A stretch of 64,000 nucleotides of DNA, taken from NCBI RefSeq assembly GCF_014837295.1, contig NZ_JACYHB010000001.1, positions 310,001-374,000 of the forward strand, given 5' to 3'. Position 1 is the stretch's first letter, and the number at the start of each line of letters is the position of its first letter. Positions 40,848-49,548 of the stretch are shown in pieces. This stretch comes from Cellulosimicrobium arenosum (lineage in GTDB: Bacteria; Actinomycetota; Actinomycetes; Actinomycetales; Cellulomonadaceae). The notes beneath the pieces are model-generated. The model was not told where the DNA came from. It saw only the letters and a list, made by a program, of their open reading frames with translations, and did no database searches. Position numbers and translations under genes: made by a program.

Positions 40848-41492
40848 ATGCCACGTACCACCAGCGGCTCCGCCACGGAGCAGGCCTTCCGCCACGTCAA
40901 GCGCCTCGTCCTGGACGGGAGCCTGCCCGGCGGGTCGATGACGAGCGAGGGCGAGATCGCCGACCAGCTCGGCGTGAGCCGCACGCCCGTGCGCGAGGCG
41001 TTCCTGCGGCTCGAGGCCGAGGGGCTGCTGCGCCTGTACCCGAAGCGTGGGGCGCTCGTCGTGCCGATCGCACCGGGCGAGGTGGACGACGTCCTCGACG
41101 CCCGGCTCCTCGTCGAGACCCATGCGGCGCTCGGCGTCGCGCGTCTCCCGGACAGCGAGCTCACCGCGCTCGTGGCCCTCCTGCGCGACCTCGTCGTCGC
41201 CCAGGAGGCCGCCGTCGCCGACCGCGACGTCGCCGAGTACGCCACCCTCGACGCGAGGTTCCACGCCGAGATCGTCGCCGCCGGTGGCAACGACCTCCTC
41301 ACGGCCTTCCACACGAGCCTGCGCGAGCGCCAGCAGCGCATGGTCGCGCACAGCGTCCGCCGGAGCGAGGGCCGCGCCGCGGCGTTCGTCGTCGGGCACT
41401 CCGCGCTCGTCGACGCGCTCGAGGCCCGCGACACCCGCACCTACAAGCGCCGGATCCAGCGCCACCTCGACGACGCGCGGACCGGCCTGTGA
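40848..41492 (+). CDS. GntR-family regulator, FadR/FCD subgroup
   Basis: 214 residues. N-terminal winged helix (LPGGSMTSEGEIADQL, SRTPVREAFLRLEAEGLL) and a C-terminal FCD domain with metal-ligand-like residues (DARFHAEIVAAGGN, His in VVGHSALVDAL). FCD regulators respond to carboxylates or related small metabolites. ATG 40848 abuts a palindrome. Its stop overlaps the MFS gene by 4 nt, so it probably controls that transporter. Confidence 0.94.
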   Translation: MPRTTSGSATEQAFRHVKRLVLDGSLPGGSMTSEGEIADQLGVSRTPVREAFLRLEAEGLLRLYPKRGALVVPIAPGEVDDVLDARLLVETHAALGVARLPDSELTALVALLRDLVVAQEAAVADRDVAEYATLDARFHAEIVAAGGNDLLTAFHTSLRERQQRMVAHSVRRSEGRAAAFVVGHSALVDALEARDTRTYKRRIQRHLDDARTGL

Positions 41493-42859
41493 GCGCCGCG
41501 ACCCCGACCCGGACCGACCCCGGCGGGACGGCCCGGGTGGGGAACCCGCGCGTCGGGCACCGGGCGTGGCTGCCCGTCGCGCTGGTCATGGCCGCCGTCG
41601 CGTGGGGCGGCAACGAGTTCACGCCGCTGCTCGTCATGTACCGGGAGGTGGGGGACTTCTCGGCCGTGACCGTCGACGCGCTGCTCGCCGCGTACGTGCT
41701 CGGCATCGTGCCCGCACTGCTGCTCGGCGGGCCGCTGTCCGACCGGTACGGGCGCAGGCCCCTGCTCCTGCCCGCCGCGCCGGTCGCGCTCGCCGGGTCG
41801 CTCGTGCTCGCCGCGGGCGCGCAGTCGGCGGCGCTGCTCGCCGTCGGGCGCGTGCTGTGCGGGGTGGCGCTCGGTCTCGTCATGGCCGTCGGGACGACGT
41901 GGGTCAAGGAGCTCAGCGACGCCGCGGCGCGCGAGTCCGGCGCGGGTGACGGCGCCTCCGGCGCCCGGCGCGCGGGCCTCTCCCTCACGCTGGGGTTCCT
42001 CGTCGGGGCCGGAGTCGCCGCGGCCCTCGCGCAGTGGGCGCCCTGGCCGACGCACACCGCCTATCTCCTGCACGGGGCGCTCGCGGCCGTGGCGGGCGTG
42101 TGGGTGCTGCGCGTCCCCGAGACCCGTGCGGTCGCGGCCTCGATGCCCGACGGCGCGGGTCGCGGCCGGCTGCGCGACGACCTACGCGTGCCCGCGGTCG
42201 CGCACCGACGGTTCCTGCGCGTCGTCGTTCCGGTCGCACCCTGGGTGTTCGGGTGCGCAGGCAGCGCGTACGCCGTGCTGCCGGGACTCGTCTCGTCGAG
42301 CGCGGGGAGCTCGCCCATCGCGTTCTCCGGTCTCATGACCGTGCTGGGGCTCGGGTGCGGCGTCGGTATCCAGGTGCTCGGCCGGCTCATCGACACCCGG
42401 CACAGCGCGCGGGCGTCCGTCGTCGCGATGTCGATCGTCGTGGTCGGCATGGGGCTCGGCGCCCTCGCCAGCGCGCGCCTCGACCTCGTCACGGCGCTCG
42501 CCGCCGCGATGGTGCTCGGAGCCGGGTACGGGCTCGCCCTGGTCGCCGGGCTCAGTGAGGTGCAGCGCATCGCCGGGCCCGACGACCTCGCCGGGCTCAC
42601 CGCGGTGTACTACTCGCTGACCTACCTCGGGTTCTGCGTGCCCGTGGCGCTCGCGGCACTGTCCGTGCGGTGGACGTACCCGCAGATGTTCCTCGGCGGG
42701 CTCGTCATCGCGCTCGTCTGCTTGGTAGTCGTCGCGTTCGCCTGGCGGGCGCACCTGCCGACGGGGGAGCGGAGTGCCGTTCCGGCGACCGCAGACGAGA
42801 GCGACCGCACAGCCCCGACCGGGGCAAACGGTGCGCTGGAGCCGACGCGGATGGGGTAG
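41489..42859 (+). CDS. MFS transporter
   Basis: 456 residues, about 12 membrane helices. MFS signature between helices 2 and 3: GGPLSDRYGRRPLL. Substrate cannot be read from sequence; co-transcription with an FCD-type GntR suggests an organic acid or drug-like compound. GTG 41489 overlaps the GntR stop (GTGA). The C-terminal tail is soluble. The stop codon overlaps a TAGAGT hexamer likely used by the downstream tRNA gene. Confidence 0.92.
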   Translation: MSAATPTRTDPGGTARVGNPRVGHRAWLPVALVMAAVAWGGNEFTPLLVMYREVGDFSAVTVDALLAAYVLGIVPALLLGGPLSDRYGRRPLLLPAAPVALAGSLVLAAGAQSAALLAVGRVLCGVALGLVMAVGTTWVKELSDAAARESGAGDGASGARRAGLSLTLGFLVGAGVAAALAQWAPWPTHTAYLLHGALAAVAGVWVLRVPETRAVAASMPDGAGRGRLRDDLRVPAVAHRRFLRVVVPVAPWVFGCAGSAYAVLPGLVSSSAGSSPIAFSGLMTVLGLGCGVGIQVLGRLIDTRHSARASVVAMSIVVVGMGLGALASARLDLVTALAAAMVLGAGYGLALVAGLSEVQRIAGPDDLAGLTAVYYSLTYLGFCVPVALAALSVRWTYPQMFLGGLVIALVCLVVVAFAWRAHLPTGERSAVPATADESDRTAPTGANGALEPTRMG

Positions 42860-42862
42860 AGT
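42857..42862 (+). promoter_or_regulatory. Candidate -10 of tRNA-Pro
   Basis: TAGAGT overlaps the MFS stop codon; transcription would begin about 60 nt before the mature tRNA. Confidence 0.4.
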
Positions 42863-42929
42863 ATCCGAGGCTTCACGGGGTCCGGACGGTACGGAAGTTC
42901 GTACGGAACCGACCCCGGGGATCCAGCCA

Positions 42930-43003
<74 letters not shown>

Positions 43004-43032
43004 CCGTGCGATGTCGCAGGACATCCCGGACA

Positions 43033-43070
43033 GCCGGACCTACGTTCTTGTAGGTCCGGCCGTTTGTTTT
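43033..43070 (+). terminator. Intrinsic terminator of tRNA-Pro
   Basis: An 11-bp perfect stem (43033-43043 / 43050-43060, GCCGGACCTAC and its complement) with loop GTTCTT, followed by CGTTTGTTTT. It is the most canonical rho-independent terminator in the window. Confidence 0.9.
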
Positions 43071-43105
43071 CCGGGTGCGGGTCCGGATGGGCGTCCGGTG
43101 GGTTG

Positions 43106-43204
43106 TTAGTCCTTGGTGGGGTCGAGGACGAGCTCGCGCAGGAGTTCGTCGGTGGGGGCGTCGACGACGCGGATGTCGAGGTCCTGGACGAGGAGCAGGT
43201 GACG
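43106..43204 (-). pseudogene. Relic of a transposase C-terminus (IS481/IS3-like)
   Basis: The minus strand reads HLLLVQDLDIRVVDAPTDE then LLRELVLDPTKD and a TAA at 43108-43106. This is the usual last 30 residues of IS481-type integrase-core transposases (LLLV-x-DLDIRV ... GELLRELTLDPTRDYQ). No upstream DDE domain and no terminal inverted repeats remain. It lies right behind the tRNA and its terminator, a typical landing zone. Confidence 0.7.
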
Positions 43205-43307
43205 TGATCACCTGGCCGTGCGGCGAGCCAGCAGCGGTCGAGTTCGCGACCGGGACGACGCTCCCCGACTCGGCTCCGGGCGGTATCGACCACCCGGAGT
43301 CCGGTGT

Positions 43308-43922
43308 TCAGAGCGAGGCGGACTCGTCGCGCACAGAGGTCGTCGGCCCGTGGCCGGTGTAGACGACGGTTCCTGCGGGCAGGGTGAGCAGACGACGTCG
43401 GATCGAGTCCTTGATGACGCGTTCGTTGGAGAAGGACCGGCCGGTCGCGCCGGGGCCGCCCTGGAACAGCGTGTCACCGCTGAAGAGCACCGGTGTGTCG
43501 AGCCCTTCGCGTATGAAGAGGCATGTGGAGCCAGGGGTATGGCCGGGAGTGTGGATCGCCTCGACGGTGAGCCCCGCGACCGCGATCGTGTCGCCGTCCC
43601 ACAGCTCGTGCGTGGGGGAGTGGTCGGGGTGCGCGCGGTGCCACAGTGCGAGGTCGGCCGGGTTCAGGTACGTCGAGGTAGTGAGGCGCGACGCGGCCTC
43701 CAGCGCCTCCGAGACATGGTCGTCGTGGCCGTGCGTGAGCACGATGGCGACGACGCGTCGCTCGCCGACCTGCTGGACGATCGCGTCGACGTCGTGGGCG
43801 GGGTCGATGACGAGGCACTCCTCGTCGTCGCCGACGATCCAGACGTTGTTGTCCACGTCCCACGAACCACCGTCCAGCGTGAAGACGCCGGACGTCTCGA
43901 TGTGCTCGATCCGTGCGCTCAC
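43308..43922 (-). CDS. MBL-fold hydrolase of the mycothiol detoxification pair
   Basis: 204-residue metallo-beta-lactamase-fold protein, with zinc motif [31 protein letters not shown] and [12 protein letters not shown] 43922 overlaps the stop of the mycothiol-dependent dehydrogenase (GTGA). That fixed pairing in actinobacteria suggests it hydrolyses the thioester (S-formylmycothiol), analogous to glyoxalase II or formylglutathione hydrolase; this role is inferred from context. Confidence 0.92.
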   Translation of the reverse strand: MSARIEHIETSGVFTLDGGSWDVDNNVWIVGDDEECLVIDPAHDVDAIVQQVGERRVVAIVLTHGHDDHVSEALEAASRLTTSTYLNPADLALWHRAHPDHSPTHELWDGDTIAVAGLTVEAIHTPGHTPGSTCLFIREGLDTPVLFSGDTLFQGGPGATGRSFSNERVIKDSIRRRLLTLPAGTVVYTGHGPTTSVRDESASL

Positions 43923-45013
43923 AGCTCGACCACCGATCGCAGCACGGTGCCGTTGGACATCTTGTCGAACGCCGCTTCGACGTCGCCCAGACCGATGCGC
44001 TCGGTGACGAACGCGTCGAGGTCGAGGCGGCCCATCCGGTACTGGTCGACGAGCATCGGGAAGTCGCGCGACGGCAGCGCGTCCCCGTACCACGCGGACT
44101 TGAGCGAGCCGCCACGACCGAAGATCTCGTCGAGGGGGAGCGTGATGGTCGTGCCCGGTTCAGGCACACCGACGAGGACGACGCGGCCGGCGAGGTCGCG
44201 GGCCTCGAAGGCCTGGCGGTAGGTCGCGGGGATGCCGACGGCGTCGACCACGAGGTCGGCGCCGAACCCACCGGTGATCTCGCGGATCCGGGCGACCGCG
44301 TCCTCCGTCGTCGAGTTGACGGTGTGGGTCGCGCCGAGCTTCCGGGCCGTCTCGAGCTTGTCGTCCGCGACGTCGACGGCGACGATCGTCGTCGCACCGC
44401 CGAGCCTCGCGCCGGCGACCGCTGCCGTGCCCACGCCACCGCAGCCGAAGACCGCGACGGACTCGCCGCGCTCGACCTCACCGGTGTTCAGCACCGCGCC
44501 GATGCCCGCCATCAGGCCGCAGCCCAGGAGCCCGACGGCGGCGTTCTGCTCGTCCGCCAGGTCGCCGTCGATCGGGGTGCACTGCCCCGCGGCGACGAGC
44601 GTCTTCTCCGCGAAGGCCCCGATCCCGAGCGCCGCGGTGAGCTCCGTGCCGTCCTCGAGCGTCATCTTCTGCGTGGCGTTGTGCGTGTCGAAGCAGTACT
44701 GCGGCTGCCCCTTGCGGCACGCGCGGCACTGCCCGCACACGGCACGCCAGTTGAGGATGACCTTCTGGCCCACCGTGACCTCGCTCACACCGTCGCCGAC
44801 GGCCTCGACGATCCCGGTCGCCTCGTGGCCGAGGAGGAACGGGAAGTCGTCGCTCACACCCCCCGCGACGTAGTGCTTGTCGGTCTGGCACACCCCGGAC
44901 GTGAGGACTGTGACGAGTGCCTCACCCGGGCCGGGGTCCGGGACAAGAATCGTCTCGACGGTGACCGGCGCGTTCTTGCTGCGCGCGACGACACCCTGAA
45001 CGCGGTGAGTCAA
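43919..45013 (-). CDS. mscR: S-(hydroxymethyl)mycothiol dehydrogenase
   Basis: 364-residue zinc-dependent class III alcohol dehydrogenase relative that oxidises the formaldehyde-mycothiol adduct and can reduce S-nitrosomycothiol. Catalytic zinc ligands in [10 protein letters not shown] and [11 protein letters not shown]; structural zinc motif [15 protein letters not shown]; nucleotide motif [17 protein letters not shown] at 45013 is chosen: GAGGAGGA lies just upstream and [11 protein letters not shown] is the family's N-terminus. It is followed by its hydrolase partner. Divergent from the histidine phosphatase gene. Confidence 0.95.
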   Translation of the reverse strand: MTHRVQGVVARSKNAPVTVETILVPDPGPGEALVTVLTSGVCQTDKHYVAGGVSDDFPFLLGHEATGIVEAVGDGVSEVTVGQKVILNWRAVCGQCRACRKGQPQYCFDTHNATQKMTLEDGTELTAALGIGAFAEKTLVAAGQCTPIDGDLADEQNAAVGLLGCGLMAGIGAVLNTGEVERGESVAVFGCGGVGTAAVAGARLGGATTIVAVDVADDKLETARKLGATHTVNSTTEDAVARIREITGGFGADLVVDAVGIPATYRQAFEARDLAGRVVLVGVPEPGTTITLPLDEIFGRGGSLKSAWYGDALPSRDFPMLVDQYRMGRLDLDAFVTERIGLGDVEAAFDKMSNGTVLRSVVEL

Positions 45014-45213
45014 CTGTCCTCCTCGAATCTCGGCCGGGGAGCTCCCGCACCGTTCGACACGCCTGAGCCTATGTCGAGGACAACCCGCTCGCCGAGCTCC
45101 CCGAACCCCCACGCACCCCGCGCATCGCGTCGCGGTGAACCAGAAGGCTTGGCTCCTCGCCCAGCACCTCGGCACGGGGCCTCGTCCGGGCGTCGGCAGG
45201 GTCCGCCGCGGCC

Positions 45214-45219
45214 TAGGCT
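45214..45219 (+). promoter_or_regulatory. -10 hexamer of the histidine phosphatase gene (leaderless)
   Basis: TAGGCT, 6 nt before ATG 45226. Confidence 0.55.
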
Positions 45220-45225
45220 CGGGGT

Positions 45226-45945
45226 ATGCCCACAGTCCTCCTCGTCCGCCACGGCCGCACCACCGCGAACGCCGGCGGGATCCTCGCCGGGCGCGCCGGG
45301 GGAGTGCGCCTGGACGCCGTCGGTCGTGGGCAGGCGCTCCGGACGGCCGAGCGTATGGCGGGCGTGCCGCTGGACCGAGTCGTCACCAGTCCGCTGGAGC
45401 GGTGCCGGCAGACCGCGCGCATCCTCCTGGAGCACCAGGCTGACACGCCGGCGTCGACGACCGACCAGGGCATCACGGAGTGCGACTACGGGCAGTGGCA
45501 GGGTCGCTCGCTGAAGGACCTGGCCGCCGAGCCACTGTGGAAGGTCGTGCAGACGCAGCCGTCGGCCGCCACGTTCCCCGGCGGCGAGTCGCTCGCGGCG
45601 ATGCAGGCCCGGAGCGTCGCCGCGATCCGGCGGCACGACGCCGAGGTCGACGCGCAGCACGGCCCTGGTGCGATCTGGGCGGCGGTCTCGCACGGTGACG
45701 TGATCAAGTCCGTGCTCGCCGACGCGCTGGGCATGCACCTGGACCTGTTCCAGCGGATCAGCGTCGGGCCGGCGTCCGTCTCGATCGTGCGGTACGGCCC
45801 GCACCGGCCGGAGGTGGTGGCGACCAACACCGACTTCGGTGACCTGTCGTGGCTGCGCGTGGCCGCGCCGGTCGGTGACGCGCCCGTCGGGGGTGGCGCC
45901 GGGCCGGGACCTTCCGACGACCGGGACGCCCCGCAGTCCTCCTGA
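45226..45945 (+). CDS. Histidine phosphatase family protein
   Basis: 239 residues, phosphoglycerate mutase-like fold. Catalytic [14 protein letters not shown] at the N-terminus, [10 protein letters not shown], an acidic CDYGQWQG block and [15 protein letters not shown] with the second His. Starts the conserved actinobacterial trio histidine phosphatase (MSMEG_4193-like) / DUF3090 / SCO1664 that normally precedes mshC in mycothiol synthesis. Substrate unknown. Confidence 0.93.
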   Translation: MPTVLLVRHGRTTANAGGILAGRAGGVRLDAVGRGQALRTAERMAGVPLDRVVTSPLERCRQTARILLEHQADTPASTTDQGITECDYGQWQGRSLKDLAAEPLWKVVQTQPSAATFPGGESLAAMQARSVAAIRRHDAEVDAQHGPGAIWAAVSHGDVIKSVLADALGMHLDLFQRISVGPASVSIVRYGPHRPEVVATNTDFGDLSWLRVAAPVGDAPVGGGAGPGPSDDRDAPQSS

Positions 45946-45984
45946 GAGAGTCGGAGACGTCCTGACGGAGGGCGCGTGCGCTCG

Positions 45985-45990
45985 TAGAGT
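45985..45990 (+). promoter_or_regulatory. -10 hexamer of the DUF3090 gene (leaderless)
   Basis: TAGAGT, 6 nt before ATG 45997. Confidence 0.5.
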
Positions 45991-45996
45991 GAGGGC

Positions 45997-46545
45997 ATGC
46001 CCACTCTCGTCCATGAGTTCGACTGGCCCGACCGCGTCGTCGTCGGGACCGTCGGGATGCCCGGGTCCCGCACCTTCTACCTGCAGGCACGCTCGGGCAC
46101 GCGCACGGCCAGCGTCGCCCTGGAGAAAGAGCAGTCCGCAGTCCTGGCTGAGACGATCGGGCGCCTGCTCGACGAGCTGATGGCGGACCCGGACAACCGG
46201 TACAGCATCCCCGCCGACGTGCCCGCCGAGCTGATCGACGACGACCCCCTGGACCAACCGGTCGAGGAGGAGTTTCGCGCGGGGTCGATGCGGCTCAGCT
46301 GGGACCCGCGCACGGCGCAGGTCGTCGTCGAGGCGTACCCGCTGGTGGAGGGCGACGAGCCCGACCAGGAGGACGACCAGCCCGAGCCCGCCGAGGTGCT
46401 GGTGGTCCGGATGCCCGTCGGGACGGCGCGCGCGTTCGCGCAGCGCACCCGCGTCGTCGTCCGCTCCGGCCGCCCGCTGTGCCCACGGTGCGGTCAGCCC
46501 ATGGACGCCGACGGGCACGAGTGCGTGCTGCCCGACGACGCGTGA
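45997..46545 (+). CDS. DUF3090 family protein
   Basis: 182 residues, matching DUF3090: FDWPDRVVVGTVGMPGSRTFYLQA at the start in pieces, an acidic middle (EGDEPDQEDDQPEPAE) and a C-terminal zinc-ribbon-like CPRCGQPMDADGHEC. Function unknown. Middle member of the trio; its stop overlaps the SCO1664 start. Confidence 0.93.
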   Translation: MPTLVHEFDWPDRVVVGTVGMPGSRTFYLQARSGTRTASVALEKEQSAVLAETIGRLLDELMADPDNRYSIPADVPAELIDDDPLDQPVEEEFRAGSMRLSWDPRTAQVVVEAYPLVEGDEPDQEDDQPEPAEVLVVRMPVGTARAFAQRTRVVVRSGRPLCPRCGQPMDADGHECVLPDDA

Positions 46546-47327
46546 CGTCGCCTGACGCCGATCTCGACGAGGCGTCGCTCGAGATCGTCGGACGCATCCG
46601 CGTCGCCTCGAACGCGACGTTCCGGGCCCGGATCGGTGCCGTCGACGTCGTGTACAAGCCCGTGGCCGGAGAGAACCCGCTGTGGGACTTCCCGGACGGC
46701 ACCCTGGCCGGCCGGGAGGTGGCCGCCTACCTGGTCTCGGAGTCGCTCGGCTGGGGGATCGTGCCGCGCACGTGGCTGCGCGACGGGCCGTCGGGTCCGG
46801 GGATGGTGCAGCTCTGGCAGGACGTGGACCTGTCGCAGTCACCGGTCGACGTCGTCCCGACGGACGCGGTGCCGTCACACGGCGTGCGGACGGTGCTGGA
46901 GGGCGTCGACGAGGACGACCGGCCCGTGACCTTGGTGCACGAGGACACGTCGGCCCTGCGCCGCATGGCGGTGTTCGACGCCGTGGTCAACAACGCCGAC
47001 CGCAAGGGCGGGCACGTCCTGCCCCTGGCGGACGGACGCCGCCTCGGCGTCGACCACGGCGTCACCTTCCACGTCGAGCCAAAGCTGCGGACCGTGCTCT
47101 GGGGCTGGGTCGGGGCGAGCCTGAGTACAGACGAGCTAGCGGGCGTCGCGCGCATTCGGGCGGACCTCGGACCGGAACTCGGCGGCGAACTGCCACGCCG
47201 GCTGGCTGGCCTCCTGACGGCGGACGAGGTCACGGCGCTCGCGGATCGGTGTGATCGGTTGCTCAGTGCGGCAGGTTTCCCAGCTCCATCGGGAGACACC
47301 CCTCCCGTCCCTTGGCCGCTGTTCTAA
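46542..47327 (+). CDS. SCO1664-family protein
   Basis: 261 residues of a kinase-like (PI3/4-kinase-fold) actinobacterial family. Motifs: SNATFRARI, VVYKPVAGENPLWDFPDG (nucleotide Lys), VFDAVVNNADRKGGH, LGVDHGVTFHVEPKLRTVLWGW and the ending PWPLF. GTG 46542 overlaps DUF3090. The last 80 codons have a decayed second copy at 48419-48668, and some 3' codons here (AGTACAGACGAGCTAGCG) look less GC-biased. The usual next gene, mshC, is not present downstream. Confidence 0.92.
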   Translation: MTSPDADLDEASLEIVGRIRVASNATFRARIGAVDVVYKPVAGENPLWDFPDGTLAGREVAAYLVSESLGWGIVPRTWLRDGPSGPGMVQLWQDVDLSQSPVDVVPTDAVPSHGVRTVLEGVDEDDRPVTLVHEDTSALRRMAVFDAVVNNADRKGGHVLPLADGRRLGVDHGVTFHVEPKLRTVLWGWVGASLSTDELAGVARIRADLGPELGGELPRRLAGLLTADEVTALADRCDRLLSAAGFPAPSGDTPPVPWPLF

Positions 47328-47540
47328 ACAGGTTCGTCAACCCAGCGCGTGCGGTCGCGGACGCCTGATCGCGCGCGGATCATGAACGTCCATCGCCGAG
47401 GATGCTGTCCAAGTTGGGGACGACGACCGTGCGTAGCGAGGACCCAGTGCGTATGCGACTGCTCGACGGCGCGTAGGGCGCACAATCGAGGCGTTCCGAC
47501 TCCTCAAGAGTTCGCCCGACTAGCATCGATCGATCTGTGT

Positions 47541-47546
47541 CAGACT
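47541..47546 (+). promoter_or_regulatory. Candidate -10 of the orphan membrane gene
   Basis: CAGACT, 7 nt before ATG 47554; no Shine-Dalgarno is visible. Confidence 0.35.
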
Positions 47547-47553
47547 CCTACCC

Positions 47554-48255
47554 ATGACGGCTGGTCCTGCGCCACAACCTAGTAGCGATGCGGAAGATCT
47601 GCGAGCGACCTATGCAGCGCTCTTGGCACGTCACCAGCAAGCTGACTCGCGAACGTGGCAGGTGGTCGCGACCTCCATCGCGACTGAAGTCGCGCTATGG
47701 ATCGGCCTAGGCCAAAATGTAGACACTGCACTTTACCTGCTTATAGGTTTGGGTGCGCTCATGGTAGGAGTGGTTTCTATTCTCGCCATTCGATACACTG
47801 AGCTTAGCTCCATGCTCGACCGGCAACTGCTAGGCGAGTACGAGGAACAGTTCAGAATCCCCGCTCATCTGCGCCCGCACTATGACAAGCGTTTCGAAGA
47901 TCGGATTTGGGAGGTAAGTGCCCAGCTCCCGGTTGAACGGCGAGAAAGACTCTTCAAGCGGCGGATTGCGAAGCAACGGCCGCCAGAGCCCCACACTGGC
48001 GAAATTCCGCCGCTCTGGCGGTTCGACATGTTATTGAGTGCACTCGGCCAGCCGTCGATAGTCTTTACCGCGGCTCTCGCAGTTGCAGGAAGCGCCGGAT
48101 TCGGTCTTGGTATCTTTCGGGCGAGCGGATCGCAAATCCTTTCGGTCTCCATCACGATCCTGTCTTTGATTTTACTCGCGTTGCCTTGGTTTGCGTCTAT
48201 GCAGTCGGCGATCGGACGCTTCCTGCGGCGCGCAATTGCTAAATTGATGCCGTGA
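47554..48255 (+). CDS. Orphan four-helix membrane protein in low-GC DNA
   Basis: 233 residues, not a family I recognise. Two hydrophobic helices lie at about residues 38-75 (VATSIATEVALWIGLG, YLLIGLGALMVGVVSIL). A soluble charged domain of about 90 residues follows (YEEQFRIPAHLRPHYDKR, ERRERLFKRRIAKQR). Two more helices come after it (FTAALAVAGSAGFGLGIF, ILSLILLALPWFASM), and then a basic tail. Codon use is much less GC-biased than neighbours, a sign of transfer. The 2+2 helix layout around a cytosolic domain is seen in some defence effectors, but nothing here proves that. Confidence 0.75.
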   Translation: MTAGPAPQPSSDAEDLRATYAALLARHQQADSRTWQVVATSIATEVALWIGLGQNVDTALYLLIGLGALMVGVVSILAIRYTELSSMLDRQLLGEYEEQFRIPAHLRPHYDKRFEDRIWEVSAQLPVERRERLFKRRIAKQRPPEPHTGEIPPLWRFDMLLSALGQPSIVFTAALAVAGSAGFGLGIFRASGSQILSVSITILSLILLALPWFASMQSAIGRFLRRAIAKLMP

Positions 48256-48418
48256 GCCTTGGTCCCGCGTTGCCCAGGATCGGCACATTGTTCACACTCG
48301 ACTACTTGGGTGGCCCACCATTGGAGTTGGCGGCTTCGTCGATACTCTAGTGCTCGATTCAGCGTGCGAGTGCCACATCATGCTGCCACGGATCGGTTTC
48401 GTGTGAGTTCGGCCTTGG

Positions 48419-48668
48419 CGTGACTTCCACGTCGAACCAAAGCTCGGCACAGTGCTGTGGTTCGGTTATGAACTGCCTACGCGCCGATGAACTGGTGGTT
48501 GCCGCGCGCGACCGGGTGGGATCTCGACGGCGTCTGGCGCCTGCTTGGACGGCTCCTAACGGCGGGCCAGATCAGCGCGCTCTCGGTTCGGTATGACCGA
48601 TGCTGACTGCAGCGTGAGTGCCCACTCCCTCGCGAGAAGACGCTCGCGCTCCCATGGCCGCTGATCCA
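48419..48668 (+). pseudogene. Decayed 3' fragment of a second SCO1664-family gene
   Basis: Aligns with the last 80 codons of the intact gene at 46542-47327. FHVEPKL-GTVLW matches FHVEPKLRTVLW, then DELVVAARDR versus DELAGVARIR, GRLLTAGQISALSVRYDR versus AGLLTADEVTALADRCDR, and PWPL at the end. Small deletions shift the frame at least twice and stops interrupt it. No 5' part is present. It is divergent in sequence from the intact copy, so it is not a recent tandem duplicate. Confidence 0.75.
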
Positions 48669-48682
48669 GCCGTTTATGCGGT

Positions 48683-49447
48683 TCAGCTGCCGTGCGAGTC
48701 CGCAGCGTTGAGCGTCGCGACGACCTGGTCGTAGTCGCCGCGCGCCTCGCCGTGGCGGAGGAACTTCACGCGCTCGACGAGGATCTCGTACGCGTCCGGC
48801 TGGGTCCGCAGCAGGTCGACGACCTCGCTGACGAACTCGTCGAGCGGCATGGCGAACGAGCTCTCGCGCTGGCCGGGCATGAGGTCGGTCGCGACGGAAG
48901 GCGGTACGAGCTCCGTCACGCGGACGCTCGTGTCGGCGAGCTGGAGGCGAAGCGCCTCGCTGAGCATGTGGATCGCGGCCTTGGAGGCGTCGTAGCTCGG
49001 CGTCGCCTTGAGCGGGGCGAACGCGAGGCCGGACGACACGGTGACGATCGTGGCGTGCGGGCGCGTCTGCAGGTGCTCGACGAAGGCGCCGACGAGGCGG
49101 ATCGGGCCGAGCACGTTGGTCGTGAACGTCTCCTCGGCGGTCGCGAGGAAGCCCTCGGGGTGGTGCCAGTCCTCGACGCGCATGATGCCGGCCATGGCCA
49201 CGAGCGTGTCGAGGTCGGGGTGGCGCTCGAGCACCTCCTTCGCGGCCGACGCGATGCTCTCGGGGTCGGTCGTGTCGATGCGCACGGTGTCGATACCGGG
49301 GTGCTCGGTCGCGATCTGTTCGAGGAGATCGGCGCGCCGCCCGCCGACGACGACGGTGCTGCCCTGCTCGTGGAGCGCGACGGCGAGCGCGAGGCCGATG
49401 CCGCTCGTCGCTCCGGGGATGAAGACGGTGCTGTTCGTGATGTCCAT
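48683..49447 (-). CDS. Short-chain dehydrogenase/reductase
   Basis: 254-residue classical SDR similar to DltE-like oxidoreductases. Cofactor loop PGATSGIGLALA, NAG-like motif MAGIMRVED, catalytic Ser in VSSGLAF and Y-x-x-x-K in SYDASKAAI. ATG 49447 has GAGGA seven nt upstream. Divergent from an XRE regulator, an arrangement suggesting it is that regulator's target. Substrate unknown. Confidence 0.93.
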   Translation of the reverse strand: MDITNSTVFIPGATSGIGLALAVALHEQGSTVVVGGRRADLLEQIATEHPGIDTVRIDTTDPESIASAAKEVLERHPDLDTLVAMAGIMRVEDWHHPEGFLATAEETFTTNVLGPIRLVGAFVEHLQTRPHATIVTVSSGLAFAPLKATPSYDASKAAIHMLSEALRLQLADTSVRVTELVPPSVATDLMPGQRESSFAMPLDEFVSEVVDLLRTQPDAYEILVERVKFLRHGEARGDYDQVVATLNAADSHGS

Positions 49448-49548
49448 GCCCCGATCCTCGACGGATTCCCGCCGCCGCGGCAGAGACGGTCGAACGGGGG
49501 ACCGGCGATCCCTGGCACGGGCCGCGCCCAGCCCGGACGATGGGACGC

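Larger units (their letters stand above)
47328..48418. other. Candidate inserted segment between two copies of the SCO1664 3' end
   Basis: About 1.1 kb, clearly richer in A/T than the rest of the window, carrying one gene (47554-48255). No recombinase, IS ends or tRNA is seen inside. The left 226 nt and right 163 nt flanks of the gene hold nothing else recognisable. The duplicated gene end on both sides is what a mobile element that integrates into a gene 3' end and restores it would leave. Confidence 0.5.

Noticed and set aside
47328-48418. A complete insertion sequence
   Set aside because: No transposase, terminal inverted repeats or target duplication could be found; only the duplicated gene end supports an insertion.
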